Assembly (NCBI RefSeq): GCF_036017915.1 | Contig: NZ_CP107929.1 | Location: 6,871,001-6,935,000, forward strand | DNA length: 64,000 nucleotides | Direction of reading: 5' to 3' | Origin: Micromonospora sp. NBC_00421 | GTDB taxonomy: Bacteria; Actinomycetota; Actinomycetes; Mycobacteriales; Micromonosporaceae | Part shown: piece by piece, positions 1-7,259 of the stretch | Numbering within the stretch: position 1 is the first letter of the stretch | Layout of the letters: each line of letters opens with the position of its first letter | Notes under the pieces: model-generated | What the model was told of the DNA's origin: nothing | Databases searched by the model: none | What the model saw: the letters and a program-made list of their open reading frames with translations, nothing else | Made by a program: the position numbers and the translations under genes

Positions 1-1
1 C

Positions 2-409
2 GACCTCACCGGCGGTGACCCTGACGATCTCACCGACCTGCCGCCGGAGTTGAGCCACCTCCGCGACCTAGCCGACCGGCTCACCGACTCGTCCGACGAC
101 GGGGTGGTGGTGACGCTCACCACGGAGCCGGGCGTGCGGAGCATCTGGCGGACCTGGCGTACCGGGCCTTCCCCGGATGCCGCCGTGCGCCGGGTGTATC
201 TCGTGGAGGCGGCGCCCGGTGCACCGGCCTGGGATCTCGCGTACGAGGGCCAGGGCTCACTGGCTGACGACGGCGAGTCCGCTCCACAGGTGGAGGTGTA
301 CTGGCTGGGGGACGTACTGCCGTCCTATCATCGGGCCGCGCTGGACGGAGCCGCGTTGCTCTGGCACCGGCCGCCGCCCGGAGCCAGCGCGGCGACCGCC
401 GAGGGCTGA
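2..409 (+). CDS. Hypothetical protein, 5' end outside window
   Basis: The reading frame is open from base 2, so the gene probably begins upstream. The first possible start inside the window is a TTG at 50, but the residues before it (an acidic stretch ending PPEL) read as natural continuation. About 135 residues are visible. The C-terminal half has alternating hydrophobic residues and a motif VEVYWLGDVLPSYHRAA that looks like a folded globular domain. No family is recognised. It is the first of several small uncharacterised genes leading into a type VII secretion locus, so an accessory role there is possible but only inferred from position. Confidence 0.6.
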   Translation, partial: DLTGGDPDDLTDLPPELSHLRDLADRLTDSSDDGVVVTLTTEPGVRSIWRTWRTGPSPDAAVRRVYLVEAAPGAPAWDLAYEGQGSLADDGESAPQVEVYWLGDVLPSYHRAALDGAALLWHRPPPGASAATAEG

Positions 410-457
410 AGCTCCGGTGACCGTGGCCCACTCCGGGCCGTTCGATGTGCCCGGCGG

Positions 458-884
458 GTGACTGACAGCCGGAGCGAGCGCGTTCTGGTTGACGTGCCAT
501 CGCCCGGGGGCGACAGTTCGCCGGTGTACAGCGCGAGTCTGAGGAAACTGGAGCAGCTACCCCGCCCGGTGCGGTCTGACTACCTACGGATCGCGGAGCG
601 GACGATCGCGGAGGTCTCCACCCGCTGGTCGTCGGTACTGTCGGTGCCGGTGCTCTGGCTGACCCTCGGCGCTGACGGCGCCGACGTCCGGGTGGAGCGA
701 GTCGACATCGACGAACACGCCGGACGGGCACGTCCACCTGCGCGCCGTGCACCGCGACGATCCCCGGGCGTTCGCGGACACCTTCGCCGTCCGCCGCCGG
801 CCGTTGCGGCGGAGACGGTTCGTACCCGAGGTGTACGAGCAGCTGGCGCAGGCCCGGCGGACGTACCCCGGCGCGTCTGACTGA
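458..884 (+). pseudogene. Hypothetical protein split by a +1 frameshift
   Basis: The frame starting at GTG 458 encodes a plausible protein for about 84 residues (ending near VERVDIDE), then turns into an Arg/Pro-rich run typical of a wrong frame in GC-rich DNA. The frame one base ahead continues from about 715 with natural sequence (NTPDGHVHLRAVHRDDP, then RFVPEVYEQLAQARRTYP) and stops with TGA at 882-884. The two halves together give one protein of about 142 residues. The frame change lies near 702-716. It could be a real disabling mutation, a sequencing error or, less likely, programmed frameshifting; no slippery heptamer stands out. Function unknown. Confidence 0.6.
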
Positions 885-1174
885 GGCCCCTGACCAGGCA
901 GGTGGGTGCGGCCGGCTTCGTTCGCCGACGGGCGGCAGGGGTAGGTCCTCCCCCACAGGAGGTGACCGGCGATCCGGACAGCCCGGCGTCGGGGTCGCGT
1001 CGGGCAGCGGGCACCCGGCTGCCGCTGCGCTGAACGACGATCAGCGGCGGCGGGGCGGTGGCGATGACCACCGACCCTGATCCGGGGTACGGCCGGGCGG
1101 TGCGCGGCACGGCGGCCAGGTGCCTGGCTGTGGCAGGATGACGTGCGCCGACGGCCGTGACGGGGAGGTTGCTG
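885..1174. other. Intergenic stretch, no convincing gene
   Basis: The 290 bases between the frameshifted gene and the next one hold no convincing coding sequence. A 28-codon frame from GTG about 1057 resembles the start of the gene at 1948 but has no supporting ribosome binding site. A GGGGAGG Shine-Dalgarno sequence at 1161-1167 belongs to the following gene. Confidence 0.5.
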
Positions 1175-1837
1175 GTGGACACGGAGCGGACGACCGAGGC
1201 GCTCCAGCGGTATGTGCTGGACCCCGGTGAACCCGTCGAGCAGGTGTGGACCGGCCCGGCGTCGGTCACCGTGCGGACCGCCCGCTTCCGCTATCTGGCC
1301 CGGCCGGCGCAGTGGGCGGTCGCCGACGAGGAGTGGGTGGCCGAGGCGGTCCGGGTGCTGGCGGCGCGGCAACCGATCTTCGTGTCCCACGGCCTGGTCT
1401 TCACCGGCTCGGGCGAGACGCTGCATCTCAACCGGCCCGAGGTGATGGCCGACCTCGGTCGCCGGGTGGGTGCCGGGCTGCCTCCGCTGGCGTACGCGGA
1501 GCTGCTCGGTGAGCTGTACTCGGCGTGGGAGATCGACGGCCCGGTGGTGCGCCCCTTCTCGGCGACCGAGGGCACCCGCGCCGGCTGGCTGGTCTGCGAC
1601 GCCGACCACTTCACCGACGTGCTGTCGGTGCCGGACGCCCCGGCGGTCACGCCGCCGACGTTCGAGCGGGCCGCCGACGGGGACTGGACGTTGCGGTTCT
1701 TCTCGCACAACTGTTACCCGCTGGAGATCCGATCCGCTGTGGACGTCCACCGGTGGACGGTGACGGGTGGGCCGGGTCGGGCGGCGAGCTGGGACCGGGA
1801 GGCCGTCGCCGCGCGGGTGGCGCGTCCACTGCCGTGA
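1175..1837 (+). CDS. Hypothetical protein, 220 aa
   Basis: GTG at 1175 is chosen because GGGGAGG ends 7 bases before it; the in-frame GTG at 1157 lies upstream of that site. The protein is soluble with no signal peptide or membrane segment. It alternates hydrophobic and charged residues and contains RFFSHNCYPLEIRSAVDVHRW near the C-terminus. I do not recognise a family. It lies in a same-strand run of small unknown genes that ends just before the type VII secretion locus. Confidence 0.65.
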   Translation: MDTERTTEALQRYVLDPGEPVEQVWTGPASVTVRTARFRYLARPAQWAVADEEWVAEAVRVLAARQPIFVSHGLVFTGSGETLHLNRPEVMADLGRRVGAGLPPLAYAELLGELYSAWEIDGPVVRPFSATEGTRAGWLVCDADHFTDVLSVPDAPAVTPPTFERAADGDWTLRFFSHNCYPLEIRSAVDVHRWTVTGGPGRAASWDREAVAARVARPLP

Positions 1838-1947
1838 CGCGTCGGCCGGCGGAGGCCGCGTACCGGCCTGGAGGACCGTCCCCGGTCGACGGCCCGGCGG
1901 GCAGCTCGCCCGTCAACGACCGGGCCCGGGCACACGGAGGTGACGTG

Positions 1948-2178
1948 ATGGCGATGAACACCGATCCGGAGCGGCAGCGTCGGCTGCGGGAGTTGGCCGA
2001 GCTGCACGCCCGGTGGCAGTCCGAGCACCGGGTGGACGATGCGGAGTTCACCCCCGAGGGCGCCGACTCGGCCAACCGGCGGTCACCGTCGCCGCAGGCG
2101 CAGCGGGAGTACCTGCGCCGAGCCCGGGAGATCATGGGCCTCGACCCGGACACCGGCCACTACCGGGGGACGGAATGA
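1948..2178 (+). CDS. Small charged helical protein, 76 aa
   Basis: ATG at 1948 follows GGAGG at 1936-1940 with good spacing; GTG 1945 and ATG 1954 are alternatives. The protein is strongly charged and predicted helical (RQRRLRELAELHARWQSEH). It is not a WXG100 protein: no W-x-G turn is present. Its TGA overlaps the ATG of the next gene (ATGA at 2175-2178), so the two are probably translationally coupled. Function unknown. Confidence 0.65.
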   Translation: MAMNTDPERQRRLRELAELHARWQSEHRVDDAEFTPEGADSANRRSPSPQAQREYLRRAREIMGLDPDTGHYRGTE

Positions 2179-2735
2179 CGCTGCTGCCGGCCGCCCGCAC
2201 CGGGGACGAGGCCGACCTCTACCTGGAGCTGCACCCGTGCCCCCGGTGCGGGGCGATGGAGGCCACCTGGCGGGGGACGGCGACGACGCAGGGGACCCGA
2301 CCGGTGTACCGGTACTCCGGTCGGTGCGCCGACTGTCACGAGCCGCGCGAGTTCGTCTTCGCCCTGCCCGACGGGCGGACGGCACCCGCCGAAGCCGGCC
2401 CGCACCCGACCACCAGGTTCGGCGGCCCGCAGCCTTCGGCCCTGCTCGACCCCGGTGAGTGGCTGCTCGTCGCCGACTGGTGCGCGGAGGCGTCCGAGGT
2501 GGCCGAGCGGCAGGGCGACGACGCCGAGGCGGCGGAGCTGCGTTGGACCGCCGTGGCGGCCCTGGAGGAGGTCCGCAAGTTCCTCCCGACCGACGGCGAC
2601 GCGGTGCCGGAGTCGGCGTTCTGGTCGACCCGGGGGCGGACGGTCCACCAACGGGAGCCGGGGCGGTTCCGTCGCCGCCGCATCGAGGTCGTCCGGGACT
2701 TCCACCTGGACCACATGCCGTGGAGCCCGTCGTGA
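2175..2735 (+). CDS. Zinc-ribbon-like protein, paralogue 1
   Basis: The protein has 186 residues, with its ATG overlapping the upstream stop. The N-terminal third carries two Cys pairs (HPCPRCG and GRCADCHE) spaced as in a zinc ribbon. After that come a conserved DPGEWLLVADW segment and a C-terminal EPGRFRRRRIE motif. The next gene shares all of these landmarks, so the pair are tandem paralogues. Zinc binding is inferred from the Cys pairs. The role is unknown. Coupling on both sides (ATGA upstream, GTGA downstream) points to an operon from 1948 to 3280. Confidence 0.7.
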   Translation: MTLLPAARTGDEADLYLELHPCPRCGAMEATWRGTATTQGTRPVYRYSGRCADCHEPREFVFALPDGRTAPAEAGPHPTTRFGGPQPSALLDPGEWLLVADWCAEASEVAERQGDDAEAAELRWTAVAALEEVRKFLPTDGDAVPESAFWSTRGRTVHQREPGRFRRRRIEVVRDFHLDHMPWSPS

Positions 2736-3280
2736 CGCCGCTGGCCGCCCGCTCCACCCACGAGGCCCACCTCTACATGGACCTGCAACCGTGCGGCTGC
2801 GGGCAGGGGCGTTTCCCGCGCGCCTCGACGGTACTCACCCTGCCCGACGGGGAGCTGGCCCGCCGGTACGCCGGCCCGTGCGAGGGGTGCGGCGCGACCC
2901 GGGAGTTCCTGTTCCGGCTGCCCGCCGGGCCCGTCGAGGTCGAGCAGGGCTTCCGGTACGGCGGTACGGAGCCGTCCCTGCTGATCGACGCGGGGGAGTG
3001 GCTGTGGGTGGCCGAGAACCACGCCCGGGGGGTGCCGGCCGGGGCGGAGGGCCTGCCGGAGGGCGACCGGCGACGCTGCCGGGTACGGCTGACGGCAGCC
3101 GTCGCCGCGCTGGACGAGGTGGTGAAGTTCGTGCCCCCCGGTGGTGCCCGGGTGCCGTTCACCGCCGTCTGGACGGCGCTGGGCCGCTCGGTCTACCAGC
3201 GTGAACCGGGCCGGTTCCGGGTCGCCCGGCTGGCGGCGGTGCGGTCCGCGTACGCCGGGGCGCTGCGTCGCCTCGACTGA
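2732..3280 (+). CDS. Zinc-ribbon-like protein, paralogue 2
   Basis: The protein has 182 residues and starts at GTG 2732, inside the stop of its paralogue (GTGA). It shares the layout HLYMDLQPC...GPCEGCG, then DAGEWLWVAENHA, then KFVPPG and REPGRF. The first Cys cluster is changed to PCGCG, so the first half of the zinc site differs from that of paralogue 1. It reads as a recent tandem duplication that diverged at the metal site. Function unknown. The next gene lies on the opposite strand and ends 21 bases away. Confidence 0.7.
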   Translation: MTPLAARSTHEAHLYMDLQPCGCGQGRFPRASTVLTLPDGELARRYAGPCEGCGATREFLFRLPAGPVEVEQGFRYGGTEPSLLIDAGEWLWVAENHARGVPAGAEGLPEGDRRRCRVRLTAAVAALDEVVKFVPPGGARVPFTAVWTALGRSVYQREPGRFRVARLAAVRSAYAGALRRLD

Positions 3281-3300
3281 GCCGGCGCGTTCGGGCCGGG

Positions 3301-3756
3301 TCAGCCGACGGTGCCGGTCGGCGCAGCCGGCGGGGTGGCCGACAGGTTCGCGTCGCACTGGGGCGCGGCGCTTGTCTGTTTGGCGACGGTCCGGCCGTTG
3401 ACGAGGATCCGGCAGTGCACCTGCGGAGCGCCGTTGCGGTATGCCAGCGACTCGTCGACCCCGGGCCGGACCTCCGGTGCCGCCATCACCCACACGTCCT
3501 TGACGTCCGGGTAGCTGACGGTCACCATGTGCGCCCAGGCCCAGGTCGGGCTCTTGGCCCGCTGACCCTCCAGCGCGGTGTGCCCCCAGGTGACCGAGAG
3601 GCCGAATGGCCCGCCCCCACCGCCGACCACCTCGACGGTGAACGAGACGATCTGCTCCACCGGCTCCGGTTCCGGCTCCGACTCCAGCGCGGACGTGTCG
3701 GGGGAGCAGCCGGCCAGGGTCGCGGCCAACGCGGTGATCGCGACGGCGCGTCGCAT
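3301..3756 (-). CDS. Putative lipoprotein, 151 aa
   Basis: The N-terminus is a short Arg-Arg start, a hydrophobic stretch and a lipobox L14-A15-G16-C17, so the mature protein is predicted to be lipid-anchored at Cys17 outside the membrane. An acidic Glu/Pro linker follows (residues 24-33). The rest is a beta-rich domain containing VSYPDVKDVWV and CRILVNGRTVAKQ with two Cys residues near the C-terminus. This recalls MmpS-type accessory domains of actinobacteria, but the match is weak. A TAGGCT -10 box at 3799-3804 on this strand would serve it and lies back-to-back with the one for the secretion genes. Confidence 0.7.
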   Translation of the reverse strand: MRRAVAITALAATLAGCSPDTSALESEPEPEPVEQIVSFTVEVVGGGGGPFGLSVTWGHTALEGQRAKSPTWAWAHMVTVSYPDVKDVWVMAAPEVRPGVDESLAYRNGAPQVHCRILVNGRTVAKQTSAAPQCDANLSATPPAAPTGTVG

Positions 3757-3798
3757 GGATCCTCCTCAGGGGACGTTGGCGGACGGCGACCGGCCCGC

Positions 3799-3852
3799 AG
3801 CCTAGCGTGCGTCGCCGACGGGTCCCGTCCGTCGGCATGGGATCGTTAGGCT
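3799..3852. promoter_or_regulatory. Divergent -10 boxes between lipoprotein and SseB-domain gene
   Basis: TAGGCT occurs at 3847-3852 on the + strand, 33 bases before the GTG of the SseB-domain gene. The same hexamer occurs at 3799-3804 on the - strand, 42 bases before the lipoprotein ATG. TAnnnT boxes like these are the usual -10 element of actinobacterial housekeeping promoters. No clear -35 elements were found. Confidence 0.4.
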
Positions 3853-3885
3853 CAGGGCCGGCACCGGGCAGGGAGGAGACCCGTC

Positions 3886-4896
3886 GTGGACGAGTCGTGG
3901 CAGCCGGCCAACGACATCGAGCGGGCGCTGCTGCGTGCGGTGCGTGACGACGACCGCACGGAGTTCTTCCGCCTCCTCACCCGGGCCGAGCTGTACCTGC
4001 CGCAGCTACGCGACGACGACGGCGGCAGTCAGCGCTTCGTCACCATGGACCTCTTCGGACGCCCCTTCCTGCCGGTCTTCACCTCGGTGGCGACGATGGC
4101 CCCCCGGGTCGCCGGGGTGGCCGACGCGTACACCGTGACCGGGTACGACGAGCTGTGTGAGCGGTGGCCGGTCGCCGACTGGCGGCTGGCGGTGAACCCG
4201 GGCACCCCGCTGGACGCGTACCTGCCGGTGGCGGCGGTGCGGGCGGCGGCGGACGGCGAGCTGACCGTACCCGCCGGGGTGGAGCTGCTCACCGAACTGG
4301 CCGAGGCGGCTGCCGACGACGAGATCGCCCGCTCCGAGGCGATCGGCGGGGAGGACGACCCGGCCGCCGGGTTCGCCGCCGCGATGGGCCGGGCCGCCGC
4401 CGCCCCGGCCGGTGAGCCGGACACCGCCGAGCTGTTGCGTGACGCGGCCGAGCGGGGCGACTCCACCGGGTACCTGGACGCGCTGCTCGACGCGCTGGTG
4501 GTGCTCCCCACCGCCCGCCCGGTGGACGACCCGGCCCGGCTGGTCGACCCGGACTTCCCGTGGCGGTCGGTGGGGCCGCCGGAGGTGCCGGCGGTCGAGG
4601 TGTTCACCTCCCCGGAGCGGCTGGCCCGCGCCTATCCGGACGGCACGCCGAGCCTGTGGGCGACGCTGGTGTCCCTGCTGACGGTCTGGCCGCGGGGGCA
4701 CGCGCTGGCCGTCGACCCGGACTCGCCGGCTGGAATCACCCTCCCCGCCGAGCAGGTCCCGCAGCTCCTGCTCTGGCCGGCCCCCGACGAGGCCACCACC
4801 GGCCCGACGGCCACCACCGGCCCGACGGCCACCACCGGCCACCCGACTACCGACGGCCGGGATACCGGGGTCGGGCGGGACGGGCGGGCCCGGTGA
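3886..4896 (+). CDS. SseB-domain protein (two copies), type VII secretion-associated
   Basis: The 336-residue protein starts at GTG 3886 after GGGAGGAG. Residues 1-115 (ALLRAVRDDDRTEFFRLL, AELYLPQL) match the N-terminal SseB fold common in actinobacterial secretion loci. A second related unit begins near residue 183 (ELLRDAAERGDSTGYLDALLDALVVLP). The C-terminus is a low-complexity tail built from three ATTGPT-type repeats encoded at 4791-4844. It is soluble with no signal peptide. Its stop overlaps the next start (GTGA), linking it to the SUKH fusion and the mycosin-like gene. A chaperone or adaptor role is inferred from family context only. Confidence 0.7.
   Translation: MDESWQPANDIERALLRAVRDDDRTEFFRLLTRAELYLPQLRDDDGGSQRFVTMDLFGRPFLPVFTSVATMAPRVAGVADAYTVTGYDELCERWPVADWRLAVNPGTPLDAYLPVAAVRAAADGELTVPAGVELLTELAEAAADDEIARSEAIGGEDDPAAGFAAAMGRAAAAPAGEPDTAELLRDAAERGDSTGYLDALLDALVVLPTARPVDDPARLVDPDFPWRSVGPPEVPAVEVFTSPERLARAYPDGTPSLWATLVSLLTVWPRGHALAVDPDSPAGITLPAEQVPQLLLWPAPDEATTGPTATTGPTATTGHPTTDGRDTGVGRDGRAR
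4791..4844 (+). repeat. 18-bp tandem repeat inside the SseB-domain gene
   Basis: Two perfect copies of GGCCACCACCGGCCCGAC (4791-4808 and 4809-4826) and a third diverging copy (4827-4844) keep the frame and encode a Thr/Gly/Pro tail. In-frame slippage could lengthen or shorten this tail. Confidence 0.85.
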
Positions 4897-5873
4897 GCGG
4901 GGCCGGGTTGATCCCCGGGGCCCGGTACGCCTTCGGCGTGGTGCACCCGGTCGCGCCGATGCTGCGGGTCCGCTACCGCCAGGGCGTGCCGGTCGACCCG
5001 TACGGCTTTCCCGACTGGACCCCGTACGCCCGGGCCGTGGTCGAGCTGCCGCCGCTGCCGCCGGGCATCGGGGTGGACGCCGCCCGGGTGCTGGCCGTCC
5101 TCACCGCCAACCTGGCCGTGGCCGACCCGGCCGACCCGGACGCGACGGGGCGTACCCCGGCGGGTTGGACCTGGGCGCACCTGGCGCGGACCCGGCGGGT
5201 CGCGCTGGTCCCTGCGGAGCTGCATGCGGCGCTGCGGCACCTGGGCGGGGTGAGCACCGGCGACGCCGACCCTCGGCGGCGCGGGCTGCCGGTGGACACC
5301 GCCGAGCCGCCGCCGCTGTGCTTCGCCGAACGGCTCGCCCCGGACGCTGTGGCCCGCATCGAGCAGCGGCTCGGCTTCGGGCTACCGGCCGGCTACCGGG
5401 ACTTCCTGGCCCGCACCAACGGCGGGTGGCCGGGCTGGCCGGCCGTGCACCCGCGCTTCGGGTTCGTGGTCGACCAGCCGCTGTTCGGCGCGGTCCGGGC
5501 CGACTGGATGCAGGACCTGTGCCACGCCAACGCCTGGTTCACCGACCGGCTCACCACCGACTGGCTGGCCGTCGGGCACGTGCAGGGCGGGCTGCTCGCC
5601 GTGCGGGTGGCCGGCGGCGACGAGGGCTCGGTCTGGTACTGGGACGACGACGACCCCCGGGCGCGGGACGACGACACCGCCACCGACATCTGCGGCCGGC
5701 TGCTGCACCGCTGCGCCGACAACTTCGGCGTGTTCTGGCACGCCCTGCGGGCGGTACCCGGGTCGCTGCGCGACCTGGCCGTGGAGGCGGTGGCCGGGGG
5801 CCGGGTCGTCCGGGTCGACGACGAGCGGACCGGGTCGGCGCTGCCGGCAGCCCGCCGGCGGCGGGCAGCATGA
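4893..5873 (+). CDS. WHH-type nuclease-like domain fused to SUKH (SMI1/KNR4) domain
   Basis: The protein has 326 residues, with GTG 4893 overlapping the upstream stop. Residues 38-45 (GFPDWTPY) and 92-119 (W-T-W-A-H, VALVPAELH, RHLGG) align by eye with the WHH branch of HNH/Endo VII toxin nucleases, whose core is T-W-H-H then LVP..LH...H-x-G-G. Here Ala95 replaces the first of the paired His residues, so activity is doubtful. Residues 143-300 are a SUKH domain (IEQRLGFGLPAGYRDFLARTNGG), the family that usually supplies immunity to such nucleases. One polypeptide therefore carries toxin-like and immunity-like parts. It lies between the SseB-domain protein and the pseudo-mycosin in a coupled operon. 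Family assignment is from memory of motifs. Confidence 0.6.
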   Translation: MSGAGLIPGARYAFGVVHPVAPMLRVRYRQGVPVDPYGFPDWTPYARAVVELPPLPPGIGVDAARVLAVLTANLAVADPADPDATGRTPAGWTWAHLARTRRVALVPAELHAALRHLGGVSTGDADPRRRGLPVDTAEPPPLCFAERLAPDAVARIEQRLGFGLPAGYRDFLARTNGGWPGWPAVHPRFGFVVDQPLFGAVRADWMQDLCHANAWFTDRLTTDWLAVGHVQGGLLAVRVAGGDEGSVWYWDDDDPRARDDDTATDICGRLLHRCADNFGVFWHALRAVPGSLRDLAVEAVAGGRVVRVDDERTGSALPAARRRRAA

Positions 5874-5887
5874 GGCCGGAGGAGCAC

Positions 5888-7174
5888 ATGACGGGGTACG
5901 GGTCGGACCGGCAGCGGTCGCGGACCACGGAGGTGCGGGGCCGGATGACGACCGGTGGGGTCGTGGTCGCGCTCGCCGCCACCGTCCTGCTCGGGCCGGT
6001 GTCGCCCGCGACGGCGGCGCCCGACTGCGCGCCGCCCGGTGGACGGGTCACCGCGCCGTCCTGGGCCCAGCAGGTGCTCGCCCCGGAACAGGTGTGGCCG
6101 TTCACCCAGGGGTCGGGGGTCACCGTCGCGGTGCTCGGTTCCGGGGTGGACGGTGACCATCCCCAGTTGCGGGGCCGGGTCGAGACCGGCTTCGACGCGG
6201 TCCGGGGCAACGGCCGCGCCGACACCGACTGCACAGGTCAGGGCACCCGGGTGGCCGGGCTGATCGTCGCCCGGCAGACCGGCCCGTCCCCGTTCGCGGG
6301 GCTCGCGCCGAGCGCCCGGGTGCTGCCCGTACGGGTGGTCGACGACCGGGCGTTCGGTGACACCCCGGCCGACCCGGGTGCGCTCGCCCGGGGCATCGAC
6401 TGGGCGGTCGACCGGGGTGCCCGGGTGGTCGCGGTCACCGTCGCCGCCGACCGGGACACCGGGACGTTGCGGGCCTCGGTCCGGCGGGCCGTCGACCGGG
6501 GCGTGCTGGTGGTGGCCGCCAGCGGTGACCGGGCCGGTGACGGCAACCCGGTCTCCTATCCGGCCGGCTACCCGGAGGTGCTCGCCGTCGGGGCGATCGG
6601 CCCGGACGGGCGGCGCTGGTCGAAGTCGCAGTACGGGCCTTACCTGGACCTGGTCGCGCCTGGCGTCGCCGTCACCACCACCCAGCGCGGTGGCGGGCTG
6701 GTCGAGGCCGCCGACGGCACCGCCCTGGCGTGCGGGCTCGTCGCCGGTACGGTCGCGCTCACTCTCGCCAAACGGGCCGGTACACCGCGCAGCGAACTGG
6801 TCCGGCTGCTGACCGTGACGGCGGTCCCCGGCGCGGACCACGCCGAGTACGGACACGGCACGGTCAACCCGTACGGGGCGGTCAACGACCAGCTGCTGCC
6901 GCAGGCCCGACCGGTCCCGCCGCCCCGGTTCCGGCCGGCCGTCGACCGGCCCGATCCGGCGGTACGGGAGAGCCGGCGGATCGCGCTGGCCGGCTCGGTG
7001 CTCGCCCTCGGCACCGTACTCGTGGTCTGTGTCGTCGCGGTGACCCTGCCGAGGGTGCGGCGTCGCCGGTGGCGGGCGGCCGTCGCGCCGGCACCCGCCC
7101 GGTCGGTGGAGCCGACCGAACCGGGCCCCCCGGTGCAGCTCTTCGACGAACCCACGCCCGGCCCCGGCCGCTGA
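5888..7174 (+). CDS. Mycosin-like S8 pseudoprotease (type VII secretion)
   Basis: The 428-residue protein has a mycosin layout: signal peptide about residues 20-44, subtilisin domain about 55-330, Pro-rich linker, a C-terminal membrane helix about 361-383 and a cytosolic tail. ATG 5888 is chosen because GGAGGA at 5878-5883 precedes it; ATG 5870 (ATGA overlap) is an alternative. All three catalytic positions are changed. The Asp of D-S/T-G is Gly84 (AVLGSGVDGDHPQL), the His of HGT is Gln118 (CTGQGTRVAGL) and the Ser of GTS is Ala279 (DGTALACGLVAG). The oxyanion Asn of A-G-N is Asp214. The scaffold is otherwise intact and C47/C115 may pair. It is therefore predicted to be structural rather than proteolytic; in other ESX systems the mycosin also stabilises the EccBCDE complex. 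Confidence 0.85.
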   Translation: MTGYGSDRQRSRTTEVRGRMTTGGVVVALAATVLLGPVSPATAAPDCAPPGGRVTAPSWAQQVLAPEQVWPFTQGSGVTVAVLGSGVDGDHPQLRGRVETGFDAVRGNGRADTDCTGQGTRVAGLIVARQTGPSPFAGLAPSARVLPVRVVDDRAFGDTPADPGALARGIDWAVDRGARVVAVTVAADRDTGTLRASVRRAVDRGVLVVAASGDRAGDGNPVSYPAGYPEVLAVGAIGPDGRRWSKSQYGPYLDLVAPGVAVTTTQRGGGLVEAADGTALACGLVAGTVALTLAKRAGTPRSELVRLLTVTAVPGADHAEYGHGTVNPYGAVNDQLLPQARPVPPPRFRPAVDRPDPAVRESRRIALAGSVLALGTVLVVCVVAVTLPRVRRRRWRAAVAPAPARSVEPTEPGPPVQLFDEPTPGPGR

Positions 7175-7259
7175 CCCGACGTCCGGCCGGACCGGTCGGC
7201 ACCGCCGGGTCGGTGGGACGGGTCGAGCGGACCGGCAGCGGTGGGGCGGGACGGGGTGG
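7175..7259. other. Short gap between convergent mycosin-like and eccB genes
   Basis: The gap contains a perfect 12-base palindrome, GTCCGGCCGGAC, at 7182-7193 that could form part of a weak bidirectional terminator. No T-tract is present. Confidence 0.3.

Noticed and set aside
1057..1141. 28-codon frame starting GTG with a start resembling the 1948 gene
   Set aside because: No Shine-Dalgarno, no conserved features and the likeness covers only a few residues.
1948..2178. Possible WXG100 (EsxA/B) substrate gene
   Set aside because: Size is near that of the family, but there is no W-x-G motif and no helix-turn-helix pattern with a C-terminal YxxxD/E.
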